DNA of 64,000 nt, from positions 1,984,001-2,048,000 of the forward strand of contig NBAY01000002.1 of assembly GCA_002794775.1 (NCBI GenBank), written 5' to 3'. The number at the start of each line of letters is the position of its first letter. Positions within the stretch are counted from its first letter, which is position 1. The position numbers were made by a program, and so were the translations under genes. The notes under the pieces are model-generated. The model had not been told where the DNA came from. It was given only the letters and a program-made list of their open reading frames with translations, and ran no database searches. Shown here piece after piece: positions 22,171-33,194 of this stretch. The DNA comes from Porodaedalea pini. Lineage: Eukaryota > Basidiomycota > Agaricomycetes > Hymenochaetales > Hymenochaetaceae.

Positions 22171-23295
22171 TCAAATCGATTTGCGAGCGAGGCGCGGCGT
22201 TCCCTTGCCTTTCAACTGTATCAAAGCCAATGCAACATCTAGAATATCCTTTTCAAGGCAAGTACAGCCACTGAAGCTTCCGCTATGCGCTAGCGAACCA
22301 TGCAACTGGCTTCCAGGTCTGGAAACGGATGCTGTGCGATTGCTGATGTTGGGTGAAGGTCTCCGCGGGTTTTTATCAGTCCTCTGGCGCCGACGCTGCA
22401 AGGCATTTCCGCGTGATGTAGGCGGGGCACTTGAGCGTTCCGGAAGCTCAAGGTCGAGGCTAGTTCGTGCCCGCTTTGTCGTGCGCTCGTCGTTCTTGCA
22501 TGCCCACTCCAAAGAACGACGCTTGTCCCCCTTCGTGACCGAACTTGGTAAGCCTTTGTCGACCAGAAGCGGAGTTTCGGAGTGGCAGGCTTCAGACGCT
22601 GGTCCAGGGGAAGAGGATGGCAGGAAGTCCCAAAGGCCAGGAAGAGTCTTGCCCTGCTCTGGAATAGATTTTGAAGAGAGCGATGCAGAGGGGAACGCAG
22701 CAAAGCTATTTGAGGCCTTGTCTAGAGCAGTTTCACTGAACGCAATGGTATTGGCATTGACGTCGCCCAGGATGAGTCGAGTTCCTTGATCCGCCTTCTC
22801 TGATTCCTGGTCCTGGCAAGCGTCAGCCGGGGTTCTTTCGTGAATCTTGTTTGTGGGCCGCCGCTTATTCTGGAACCAAACCGAAATGACCTTCAGTTCG
22901 CTAAGAATCAGATAGGAACCGTCAGCCAGAGCAAGGGAACTTCCATTGATGTCCACTTACAGACCGATTTCCACTGCAAGGGCACGTCTAGCGTCCAAGG
23001 ACGGATGATTTCCTTGACCTGCGAGATCCTCTAACGCAAGGCGCTGAGATGCTGTCAGCTTACGCCGCGCCTTCCTCTGAGCAGAGTCTGCTTGCATATC
23101 CTGATGTAGTCCTGCGACTTGAGGTGTATTGAACACGAAGTGAGCTTGGTCATTCCAAGTCTCTGCCGGCTGAGGAGAGGAGCTTTTGAAGACGACAAGA
23201 TTCATTTGCTGTATATCATGCAACTGACTCTGAGTGTCTTCTTCGGCTTCGGAAATCATGTGTGCAGAGCGGGTGGAACGCTTTGGCGGAAGCAT
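22171..23295 (-). CDS. Homeodomain transcription factor
   Basis: Two exons (23295-22961 and 22900-22171) give 354 residues. The homeodomain spans about residues 73-130: a basic N-terminal arm RKARRKLT, helix 1 SQRLALEDLA, helix 2 SLDARRALAVEIGL, and recognition helix 3 VISVWFQNKRR. The invariant Trp, Phe, Gln50 and Asn51 are present, so DNA binding is expected. The 60-base intron falls between helix 2 and helix 3. There is no TALE three-residue insertion. The rest is Ser/Pro-rich with basic clusters (KNDERTTKRARTS, QRRRQRTDKNPRRP) that could be nuclear localisation signals. Basidiomycetes have such factors both at mating loci and among fruiting-body regulators. The usual mating-locus neighbours are not present here, and there is no paired HD gene, so a developmental role is more likely. 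It converges on the Nan1 gene, with 178 bases between the stops. Confidence 0.86.
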
Positions 23296-23577
23296 GTGAA
23301 GCCGTAAAGGAGGGCTGGAATAAATGCGAAGTTATCATATTTGATTTTATATCTAAAACACCGAACTTGAGGCTGGCATGGGCGCACAAACCAAGTCGAG
23401 ACTTGGGGCTGACGACTTACACTGCCTGACATAACCGAGAAGCTATGAAGTTTCAAATCGGACTAGCCCATTAATGTTGATATCCAAAAAGATACAATAA
23501 CACACGAAAATAAGATACTACTGAGAAATCCAGGAAGAAGGTATATGACAACACAACTTGGCGATAGTACAGGAACG

Positions 23578-25002
23578 TCAGGCGGTCAGACCCATGGCGG
23601 TCCTCTGCTCGCTCACAAACAGGTGCCTTCCTTTGAGCATTGGGACAATTCTATCACCAAACATCAGCCCCCATAATTTATCTATGTATCCCGCACCATG
23701 GTCCTAGAAACCCAAGCAAAGTGCATCAACAATGCACGTATAGGAACAGCAAAGGGCTACTGATCGAGGCGTACCTTTCCGTTTGTGACAAATATGGCTT
23801 CAAAAGTACCTTGATAGGTCTTCTTCGGTTGCTTGCCTGTGACAAGGCTAAGTATGTTGGGTACGACGACGGCAGCGTGCGCCGGGGTCTTCGCGAGTGC
23901 CTTCTGCTCTTTGAAGGCGATGATGTCTCCTGCAGCGAAGATATCGGGATGGCCAGGGAGCTGAAGGGTCGGCATAACTTTGACGAGGCCCTGTGCATCA
24001 AGCACATCGTCTCCCAAAGATTTCAATAAAGCAGTGTTCGGCTTCTGTCCACGCGCAAGAACCTACCGAGGCGGGTATCAGAGACCGAAAAAAGCGTGCA
24101 CCGCAATACATACAACAAGATCTGCGTTGATTGTCTGTCCTTTCGCGGTTGTCACGGAGCTGAAGTCGCCCTCGGGAACACTATCGATCCGATCATCGAG
24201 TATGAACTTGACGCCACGCCTGCGCCACCGATTCAGGACGTCCTTTCTAAATTTCTCGGGAAATGCGTCATTCAGAGGCAAAGGACTGGCTTGAACGATG
24301 GTGATTTCTTTTTTCTGCAACGACCGTAAGCATACGTACGGAAAAGAAGAGGATCAGGACTAACAGGGTATGTATCCCGAATCTCTCCTGCAAACTCTGC
24401 GAGTTGAAGACAGGTATATAAGTGGGAGTAAATTAAATAACGAATAAATCGCCTTACCTAGCCCGACGGATCCGCCACCAATTAGCGCTACTGCCTTCGA
24501 CTTTTGGAACTTTTCTCTCCAACTGGCGATGGAAGATAAGAGTTCCTGCTTCTGTACTGAGAGCGCAGCCAATGGACCCTCCAAGAGACTACCCGTGGCG
24601 ACAATGAGATACCTAAAAACATGTTGAGCTAATTGGCTGTGTGTAATAACATGGAACATACCGAAACGCGACCTTCTCACCGCCCTCCAAAATGACGTTG
24701 CCACCAGATGCCGCGGAACTGTCCTCGATTCCAATGACTTTGCCGACTTTAGCTGTCCCGAATCCATTTACGAAGAGGGAGTCGTAGGGTATGAGTGCGG
24801 ACTTCTCGAGAGTGCCTTCGGAGGTGACGAGCATGCGAATAGCGGCTGGATGGTGCACGTACACCTCGCGAAATGTAATAAGGATGAGATTATAGTCGGG
24901 ATTGGCGGCGGGGAGCTTTTGCGAGAGTTCGCGAGCAATGGCTACGCCGGCGCCGCCACCGCCGACTATAACGATATTTTGCTTGCCACTAGACTTGGAC
25001 AT
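23578..25002 (-). CDS. AIFM2/FSP1-like FAD-dependent oxidoreductase
   Basis: This is a pyridine nucleotide-disulphide oxidoreductase family flavoprotein of the AMID/AIFM2 type, which uses NAD(P)H to reduce quinones or related acceptors. The FAD-binding motif IVIVGGGGAGVAIARELS is at residues 10-27. RYLIVATGS follows, then the NAD(P)H-binding motif AVALIGGGSVGLE. The second FAD-contact region is at HPDIFAAGDI. The C-terminus reads GAGYIDKLWG, then LKGRHLFVSEQRTAMGLTA. At least five short introns are needed, for example around 24613-24660, 24400-24465, 24315-24380 and 23705-23775, and the last exon is about 23578-23705. There is no clear signal peptide. The family includes ferroptosis suppressor and putative mitochondrial or lipid-droplet enzymes in animals; the role in fungi is poorly fixed. 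Confidence 0.87.
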
Positions 25003-25873
25003 TGAAGTAAAAGTGAGCTTAGAGGACGGAAGTGCGATGTGGAAGTCTGTCGCGAGTTCATGGTCAATTTATAGGCTACCCGAGCTCTATGGGAATGCAC
25101 ACTGAGATGCGAGACGGAGGTGCAGATGGATAGAGTAAGCTCGATGAAAGTACGAGAATCTGCTTACGCGCGCAGGCGTCAGGCGCACTATGTAGTTTTC
25201 ATGCACAGCCACGACTGTATCCCTTCAGGCCCATTTACTCAGCTCCCGACACGGTAAGCCCCCTTCTGAGTGGAAAAGAAGTACTAGTGCTCGGGCATGA
25301 GAGGACCTTGAGTGTAGCATTGCGTGAACCGGATGCGATGTTCGCACGTTGCGCGATTTGTAGAGGCTGTGTCTGCTTGTGTCTGCTTAGAGCATGAATC
25401 GCCACATATGAAAGGGCTGCAGAACAAAAACTCCTTCTGACTCGGTTCCTAACGCCTCTCGAATTAATATTGCTAAACTTTTTCAGAACGGCTGCTTCCT
25501 ACCCATAGAATGATATGAAAGTGAAATAAGGATAGTATTAGTAAGGCATTGAGCTCAGGGCACACGACTTCGGTAGTATCTGAGATCGCACTGTGCTATA
25601 AAGAGATGACCTCTGCACCATGCCGTTCTAAACTATCACGAATTTCCGTGAAATTAAAAGACAGTTATATGTATAGCACCCGCAAATCGAATTGATATTG
25701 TGCTGTACCGTGAGACCTACATGGTTGATGACATTGATACGTACATGTTTGAAAATAGTACTACAGTAACTCCGCGACGCGTCTCGGTCTCGTGACTCAC
25801 GTGGTTTCTTGTGAAAGTAATTAGTAAAGCTAAAGTTCTCATAGTATGTATCTTTTCTGTACTTCGATCCAGC
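25003..25873. other. Divergent intergenic region (FSP1-like / GNL1)
   Basis: About 870 bases between two divergent genes, so it probably contains both promoters. A perfect short direct repeat of GTGTCTGCTT occurs at 25369-25388. A CTATAAAG box at about 25596 is too far from the GNL1 start codon to assign. No gene is seen. Confidence 0.4.
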
Positions 25874-28100
25874 ATGCCGAGACGCAAACATGCATCTGCC
25901 AAGCAGCGAAAAGCAGAATTACAGATCAAACGCGCAATCAAGCGTGGCGATGTGCCTCCGGAGACCACAACGAACTCCCGTGGGTCTGACAAAAGAGGTC
26001 GAGGTGGCGGACCGCACCGTGGCAAGCAGCCTCTGAAAGCGAACGTAGACGCCTCTCGTCGTCTCGAGTCTTCCTTCGTCAAATTCTCTCGTGCATTCTT
26101 AGAAGAGGCAAAATGCAAAGCGTCTAGTCTTACTCTCGCACGACCAATTTCAACGGAAAACTTATTCTTTCCTCTATGCACAGAGCAGCACAACAGTACA
26201 GTAACTGTGGGCTCAAGTCACGCACGGGAGCTCACTATCCTCAGACGTCCTAAATGGAGATATGACATGTCAAAGAAGGAGGTGGAAAGCAATGAAGCCG
26301 GCATTTTCAAGAGATGGCTTGATGAAACTGATCATATCATTCAAGCATGGAAAGCTGAAGAGCCTGTTCCAGGTGATACGAAACAGCCAATCGAAACGGT
26401 GGAATCCCACACCACAGATTTTGACTTCCAACAGCATGTCGATGACTCTGAACGCATGCCTTACGCTCAGCCTCTTTTCGAGAGGAATCTGGAGGTGTGG
26501 CGTCAACTGTGAGTCTTTCCGTCTTCTGCACTGCAGTTCATTTGCCTGACTACACTAAAGGTGGCGTGTGACAGAGATATGCCAAGTTCTGCTGATTCTG
26601 CTCGACTCCCGTTGCCCGCCTCTTCACTACCCTGCATCTCTTAACGCATACCTTACGTCCTTCCGCCCGCCTCGCAAAGTCATTTTTGTGCTTACGAAGG
26701 TCGATATCAGTGGTCCGAAGAGGTCTTCTCTCTGGAAAGAGTACCTCCGCAAGACCTACCCTAGTATTCGTGTGGTCACTGTCGAGAGTTATCTCGAGAA
26801 GAATAGCGGAGAGGGCCAAGGGAAACGTATTGTCAAGGAACCGTACATCCCAGTAGAACTGAGGCAAGAGCTGGTTCAGGCTTTAAAAGAAGTCCATGAC
26901 GAACTATGCTCGCCTGCACCGTATATTGCCTCAGATGCGAGCAAGCTGGCCACTTGGAAACCTAGTGTCCTTCCTACAGTCAACTGGGATGCTGTCTTGA
27001 ATGCAAAAGACAGTGACATATCTCATAGTCGTCCTCAAGACACACAGTCTGAAGGTCAGCCTGATATTGAAGATGACAAGATTGAAGACTATCTATCAGT
27101 TGGTTTGATCGGTATGAGAGTTGACTCAAGAGTCATTCTTTCCATAACAATTGAGTGATTTGCTTTTAGGTCAACCGAACGTAGGCAAGAGCTCCTTGCT
27201 TAACGCGTTATTTGGTAGTCACAAAGTTAAAGCTTCCAAAACTCCAGGAAAGGTACGATCTGGCACATTTCTCAAGAACCTCAGACAGAACTGACTAAAC
27301 AACGTTACAGACGAAACACTTTCAGACAATGTTCTGGTCGAAGCAAGTTAGGCTTGTGGATTGTCCTGGCCTTGTTTTCCCTGGTTACGCCGACTTAGAG
27401 ATGCAGGTCCTTGCGGGAATTCTGCCTATATCTCAGATTCCCGCCATCCCGTCTTCTATTTACCATGCGCTGCAGTACCTTCCACTCGAGAAAATTCTCG
27501 CGCTGCAACATCCTGCGGAGAAAGAAACCCTGATAGAAGACAAGCGGACATGGCGCGGTGGTATGCGTCCTGGTGCGAAATCTGATAAACGTACTCAGAC
27601 GTGGACGGCCATGGACGTACTCACGGCGTTCGCAGAAAAGAAGGGCTGGATCACTGCGAAGGCAGGCCGTCCAGACGTGAATCGAGCTGGTAATTCCAGT
27701 GCGTAAACTCCTGTTCCTTTCACTTTTGCCAGCGCAGCTTAAAACTTCTGAAAATTCAGTTCTTAGAGCGCTTGCAGAGGGGAGGATCAAATGGGCTTTC
27801 TATCCTCCTGACATGAACCTGAGTAAACTAGCTGAAGAAGACAAAGGTCTGGGTATATGGATTGAAGGCGAAGCTGACGACGACGATTACACTACAGCGT
27901 ATGCTAGCAGCGATCATGAGGACGATAGTGACCTCTCGCTGACAGAATCTGAAGACGGCGATAGCACTGTCGCGGAGGACGACGAAGAGAGTAAAAGCTC
28001 GGAATTACATTTTCAGTCTGTAATCTCCACCAGGACTGGAATGTTTGGTGCTTTGACTTTGGAGGATGAAGCGGACCCCGCAGAGAGCGGTAGTGAATAG
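25874..28100 (+). CDS. GNL1: Circularly permuted GTPase, GNL1/HSR1 family
   Basis: This gene encodes a permuted GTPase of the YlqF/YawG group, relatives of which act in ribosome assembly and nucleolar export. The G motifs come in the permuted order. First is G4 (FVLTKVDISG, following LLILLDSRCP), then G1 (GQPNVGKSSLLN), a G2 region (KASKTPGKTKHFQT), then G3 (LVDCPGLVFP). The N-terminus is very basic (MPRRKHASAKQRKAELQIKR), typical of GNL1 and suited to RNA or nucleolar binding. A region of about 100 residues separates G4 from G1, as in GNL1. After the G domain comes KTWRGGMRPG-like sequence, then an acidic Asp/Glu/Ser-rich tail. Introns fall at about 26510-26570, 27111-27170 (splitting the Gly codon before the P-loop), 27253-27310 and 27701-27760. 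The start is the first ATG of the basic region. Confidence 0.92.
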
Positions 28101-28428
28101 ACATGTTTGTAAGTGTTTGGAGAATTCTTGCGTGTGCGATTTGACTAGAGCTTCGGAGTGCTAGACTTTGCTGTCATATGACTTTTCTGCAGCCCTGCCG
28201 CCCGGCGAGATAACCTCACACCTTCGTAGCTCTCGATCATTGTCTTTATCCGTTGCCGGAATGAGAATTGATGTTCGATTTAACCCCCTGCCCAACGTTC
28301 TGACCCTCCGCCCAATGCGTCTACTACATCCATTACCCTAGCACCGCCCTATCAGCGGCTATATAAAGGAACGGACCTATGCGGGTAATGTCAAATCTCA
28401 TCGCAACTCGCTCGTCCACTACTACACA
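28101..28428. other. Intergenic region between the GNL1 and PP2C genes
   Basis: These 328 bases hold the GNL1 3' end and the PP2C promoter, including the TATA box listed separately. Nothing else is recognised. Confidence 0.45.
28359..28368 (+). promoter_or_regulatory. TATA box of the PP2C gene
   Basis: The string CTATATAAAG lies about 60 bases before the PP2C start codon, which suits a transcription start around 28390-28400 and a short leader. It is the clearest TATA element in the window. Confidence 0.6.
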
Positions 28429-29977
28429 ATGTCTCAGGCTGAGTTTACTGTTAAGGATGCGACCGCCGCCGACTTCGGTATGAGCTACAGCGAGGGCGCT
28501 GATAGTGTCAAGTGGCCTCGACCCTACCGCTCCTACGGCAGCCATGCAGCGTTCAACGCAGAGCTGTCCAGGATCACCGATGCCGCCGAGCTGAAGTCAG
28601 CGGATGGGAAGCTCGTCGCTCATACTGCCACGTTCCAGCCGTTCACGGCACCTAAGCCCGGCGCCAAACCCAGCGAGGATCGGCACGTCTTCCACTTTTG
28701 GGACCTTCCTTCCGGGAGCTGGACGTTCGCTGCGATCTTCGATGGTATTTAGTTCCCTCCTTTGCCTTAAGACCTGGAGCTCAGGCGTGCTGGTATTTGC
28801 GAACTATAGGTCATGCAGGGCAAGAGATTTCCGAGTACGCCCATTTGGAATTACCCTCTCGGGTTCGCCAAGCTTTGGAAGCAGTTGATACCAGCAACCA
28901 CTCGCCTCAGTCAATTTCCGAGACCCTCACGAAAACCATTGAAGATTTCGATAAATCAATTTCAGACGACCTTATTGCTCTCCTTCCGAAGAATTTTGAG
29001 GAACTGGACGACGAAGCGCTGAAGAAGCTAGTCAACGACCAAGAGTCCGGCGGTAAGGTCTACGATGCTTGCATTCGCTGCATGCGTGGTAGCACTGCAA
29101 TTATTGCCTTGATCGATCCCGCGAAACAGAACTTGTGGGTTGCAAACCTAGGAGACTGCCAGGCCAGTAAGTTACCTCATAATTAATAACGCATATGAAC
29201 CTTCAATCAATCACGATTATTCGCAGCTCTTGCAGAATACCCAGCTGGGAAGCCCGATGACTTCAAAGCGACTCTATTGTCTTCACCTCACAACGCGCGC
29301 GTCCACAAGGAAGCTCGGCGCATCCAGTCCGAGCACCCTGGCGAACCTGAGGCAGTACTCAACGGGCGCGTCCTTGGGGCCTTAGCAGTTTCTCGGGGTG
29401 GGTAATCAATTGTTTGACACCACCCTCTTCCTTCTTGCGATATTCTCGTGTCGATAATCAGAATAGTAATTCCTCTTTGGTATTTCTGATTTTTGTGCTG
29501 CATTGTTTTTATTCTCTAGCTCTAGGCGATTTCACTTTCAAACTGCCCTCCGTTTACACGGCCAAGTTGTTCCTGCACGCCACACCTGGTTATCGTATGC
29601 ATACCAAAGTCAGCGAGTTCCTGCCACGCAACCTGACACCTCCTTATGTCTCTGCGGCGCCCGAGGTCACTCACCGCTCGCTGAAAACCGGTGCTAACGG
29701 CGGTGAACAGGTCAAGTACGCGCTCGCGCTGTGCTCCGATGGACTTACCGACCTTTACTATTCGCGGCAGTGGACGGAGGAGGGCGCCGCGCGGCAGATA
29801 ACTAGGATTTGTGTAAAGTCTGACGGTGATCAGTGGGAGGGTCTTGATGGGAACCTAGCGCTTCATTTGTCTAAGGACGCCCTCGGAGACGATCTTGAGC
29901 AGCAGTCGAAGAATCTCACTACCGATTTGGATTTTCAGCATATGGATGACACGACGACTGTCGTCCTTTCCTGGTGA
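28429..29977 (+). CDS. PP2C-type protein phosphatase (PDH phosphatase-like)
   Basis: A metal-dependent Ser/Thr phosphatase of the PPM family. The metal-binding motifs are present in order: SEDRHVFHF, AAIFDGHAGQE (the DGH codons cross an intron at about 28745-28810), RGSTAIIALI, WVANLGDCQA, SRALGDFTFKL, ALCSDGLTD and, near the end, HMDDTTTVVLSW, where the final metal-binding Asp pair is kept. The long inserts and the shape of the SRALGD region resemble the pyruvate dehydrogenase phosphatase subgroup rather than yeast Ptc1-3. The N-terminus has no strong mitochondrial presequence, so location is uncertain. Introns are near 28745-28810, 29164-29226 and 29398-29518. The length of about 460 residues fits the subgroup. 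Confidence 0.9.
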
Positions 29978-30211
29978 ACAACACTGTTCATTGTACTCAA
30001 CTTGAAGTTTTTATGGATTAATTTGACCTCCTGCGTATGTTGCGAGTATCCTTTCGTATAGTTGGCCTTGTCCGAAGTAGCGGCTCCTGCGGAGAATCTA
30101 CACTCTTGTATTATGTGCAGGGTTATGCTACAAGTGCTTCTTATAGTCGCGATTACCTCTATAATCAGATCAACACAGTTGTGTGTCTCCTTGAATACGA
30201 ACCAGCTCACT

Positions 30212-31605
30212 TCAGAAGAGCTTGTCCAGTACTTTCCTCGACGCCTCCACTCCCAACTAAATACGCATATTAGACCATACTGAGATTCGAAACAGAAGGA
30301 ATACTCACGAAAGTCGCTGCATTTGCGGGGAAGGCCTGATAGGTTGTCAGCCTCGACTCTTATCATTATAGTGTGAATAAAGCCCCATACCCTCGCCATG
30401 GCCGGTCCAAAACCTTTCCACAAAGCGGTCACCCCGTCCGCGGCGATAGTCTTCCTTGCACAATCCAACAGACCAGAGTACGTGCCGGATGGTGCGGTCT
30501 GTATCCGAGATTTGAGTACCTGGACATTATCGACGTTTAATTCCAGATAAGAGACATGGAGAACTAAGCAAGCGGCATACATCAGGTGGAATGGCGATAC
30601 TCCACATCGCCACTCCAGCCATCCCACCGGCGAAGATGACTGCACCTAGATTTAGGTCAGAAGGTGAGGAGCCAGCAGGTGTGAGAGCCTTTTTTGTGAT
30701 CTCGTATCCAGCAAAGTAGCTATATAGATCATGTTTAATAAATCGAGTTCTTAATTATAAAGGAGAGACATAAACACACGCAGCACTACCCGGACCATCG
30801 CGCGCAAGCGTCGCACCAGTGCCTCGGAATATGCTCCGGATGCCACCTTCTTTGTAGAGCCCGCGCACGACATCAAGCACGCCCTTGTATTTCGCTTCGC
30901 CGCTGCTCTGACCCTGGATCTGCAAAAGCACCTTAGCGCGCTCAACAGGCGCGGCGACGAATGTTTGCGGGATAGCGGATATGAATCCCGCGACAGCGTA
31001 TTCTGTCGTAGTGAACCCGGCACTGGGCCTGTTAGGCGTAAGGGCGAGGACACATTTTTGGCCAAGATCGTAGCCCTAGTCCGCAAACTCAATTCAAAAG
31101 GAGTTCATTATGAATAGATGGCAATATACGTACCCAAAAAGACACAGCGAAGATAGGTGTCACTCCCAGTAATGGAGGGACCATACCACGGTACAATCTT
31201 CACCTACGTTAGTTTGCGAATTGTCAGTTTGTCTGAAAAAAGCCTTACCCTGTTACTCCATCTTTCAAAAGTGTCTTTTTTACTGCATCTATAGCACCTT
31301 TGTATGCCCCTGGCTGGGCTGTCTGCAGACGCGTCTTGACGAGGTCGAAAGGATGCCCGGTGAGCACAGCGCAGACGCCGCCAAAGCCGCCAGAAATGAA
31401 CTGAAGATATAATCAGTTGCAATTCATCAGTGTAACGGGAATAGACACGCACAGCCTTAGCAGAAGTTGCTGTCGATAAGGAGGCGGCCTTTTGGGTCTG
31501 TGCAACATCCTCAACTGCGTCGGAAGAGCTCTGAGATATGCGTTTTGTACCAGTCTGTCAGCAACTTTCTAGTGAGTTGAGAGAAAAGCTAGGCCTACTA
31601 ACCAT
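30212..31605 (-). CDS. CRC1: Mitochondrial carnitine/acylcarnitine carrier (SLC25A20/Crc1-like)
   Basis: A six-helix mitochondrial carrier with three repeats. The repeat signatures are HPFDLVKTRLQTAQPG, APVERAKVLLQIQGQ and IPPDVLKSRIQTAPSG. The last is nearly diagnostic of carnitine/acylcarnitine carriers, as are GGFGGVCAVLTGHPFD and the end RAFPANAATFLGVEASRKV. The protein exchanges acylcarnitines for carnitine across the inner membrane for fatty-acid or acetyl-unit transport. Splicing is dense. The start codon appears to stand alone: ATG at 31605-31603 is followed at once by an intron (31602-31555), and the next exon opens with TGTKRISQSSSD. The last coding exon (about 30255-30212) supplies LGVEASRKVLDKLF. 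Remaining exons cover about 31554-31455, 31400-31250, 31200-31075 and 31028-30310 with further small introns. Residue count is about 310, normal for the family. Confidence 0.9.
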
Positions 31606-33194
31606 TCTGACTCTTCTTCTCTGAAAGTCGCGATGAACTGCTGTGGGGCCTGATTGCGATAAACAAAGTGAGTATGCCAGTGCTCTATACTCGATCCGGA
31701 GAGACGCGCGCGATGCATGTGACCGAGTCGTCTAAACATGTGATTTTGGCGCATTCCTGCCAATCCGAAGTCTGTACATCGACTGATTTCATGACTCAGT
31801 TGCTGCAATGAAGAACCAATAATATTAATCTTGCAGCAAGAGACATATCTTTCGGTAGCATTAAAAAAAGTTTATTCTGTTTTTAGTATAATGACAGTAC
31901 TATGTAGTACGAGTCGGCAGTAGTCACCTAAGTCACGTGGGTATGGCCTCCCGATAGTTTCGACTTTTTCGAGGGGCGCGAGCCAATGAGAAAAGCATCC
32001 AACTTAGAGGGAAAAAAGTAGCCCGGCGTCTCTGGCACAGGTACGGAAGTTTCTAAGCACCCACATAACCCGCCGAAACATACTAGCGAAGAACGTTTAT
32101 TTGTGAAAAGAAGTGCAAAGACAGCGATGACAACCAGCTGTAATCGATTGCTGAGCATCAATATCAATCCCTTCTCGCATGGAACAACTCCTCTGACAAT
32201 TCTGTACTCCAGCAGGGCCAGGTATGACAATAGCTCCAGAGCTGCGGTCAAATACTATCCTGATGGTTCAGCGCCAAGACGTCCTAACGGGACTGGCAAT
32301 GCAGGCGCCTGGTCGGAATAGGTGTGCGCAGATGAAAGATGCCGGGAAGATACTCAAGTATGGCAGTACAAGGATCAGTTTACGGTGGTATCACAGGAAG
32401 TCGCCTCAACAAAGAAGCGTCCGTCTACATGAGAGGAGGAATCTCCGAGACTCATGCAGAGTTCAAGTTTGATGGATCCATATATCGAAGTCGATGGAGC
32501 GCAGCTTTCGACCGAAGCGCTCCTAAGTTGGTCACCGCCTGAGATGAACGAGGTGTCAGGAGGCAAGCAAGATGCTGCGCAGTATTGAAGGTTAAGTCCG
32601 ATGTCTCGGTGTATACATTCGAATATCGCAGGTGAGGTATTAGCGCCAGTCGCAGCCGCACTGGCAGCCAGCGAGCTCATCGGATCGAGAAAAGCCGGTG
32701 CGAACGTGTCTCAACCTATTTGAGTACATGAATAGGCGGTGGTTGTGCTGCTGCTAGGCAGAGAACCGAGAACACAGCTATATCAGCCACGATGATGTGG
32801 AACTCTAGAAGGAGCGGCGACCGCGTTGGATTAGTAGCAAAAGCGTAAAGAGCTCTCAGCCAGTCGGGAAGCGGCACAGATTGTACTGTAGGCCCAAATA
32901 TGTATGCAGGCGGTGCTTCATATTCCTTATTTTCGCCTTGCATTCCCCGGTGGTGTACACGGATGAGGTTGAATCGCTAGTGTCCAGACTCGGATAAGAT
33001 AAGATAATCTGCTGAATTTGAAAGTTTTCCTTCGGCCTTTCTCTGGATCGACTCACTTCGCTTCACTTCACTTCCCATCTCCCATCGCCTCATAACTTCG
33101 CCACATACCCTGCCTCATGACTCACGAATACATAAACCACCTCCCCTTCCCCTAGCGACCACCTCCTTCTCATTCTCTAGGTCTCTTGTTCTGC
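31606..33194. other. Long intergenic region upstream of NAGS
   Basis: About 1.6 kb between the carnitine carrier start and the N-acetylglutamate synthase start, so both promoters lie here. One weak gene candidate (32127-32542) is listed separately. A minus-strand frame at 32716-32943 with a PPAY motif and a hydrophobic stretch resembles no family I know. Just before the NAGS gene, at about 33052-33075, there is a small CACTT/GCTTC repeat in a pyrimidine-rich leader. Confidence 0.4.
32127..32542 (+). CDS. Possible small glycine-rich protein or its remnant
   Basis: Two neighbouring frames look like parts of one small protein. The first reads AAVKYYPDGSAPRR and GTGNAGAW near 32247-32310. The second, from the ATG at 32360, reads QGSVYGGITGSRLNKEASVY, then RGGISETHAEFKFDG and ends at 32542. 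The pattern of short Gly-rich strands suggests a small beta-rich protein. Joining the two needs an intron of about 47 bases (GTCGG..CTCAAG) with a poor acceptor, or else a frameshift has broken the gene. I recognise no family with confidence, and the region could be chance. Confidence 0.3.

Noticed and set aside
22181..22789. A plus-strand frame of 202 codons
   Set aside because: It is antisense to the second exon of the homeodomain gene, which has a recognisable domain and a sound splice structure.
22171..25002. A mating-type locus around the homeodomain gene
   Set aside because: There is no second homeodomain gene, no mitochondrial intermediate peptidase gene and no pheromone or receptor gene nearby.
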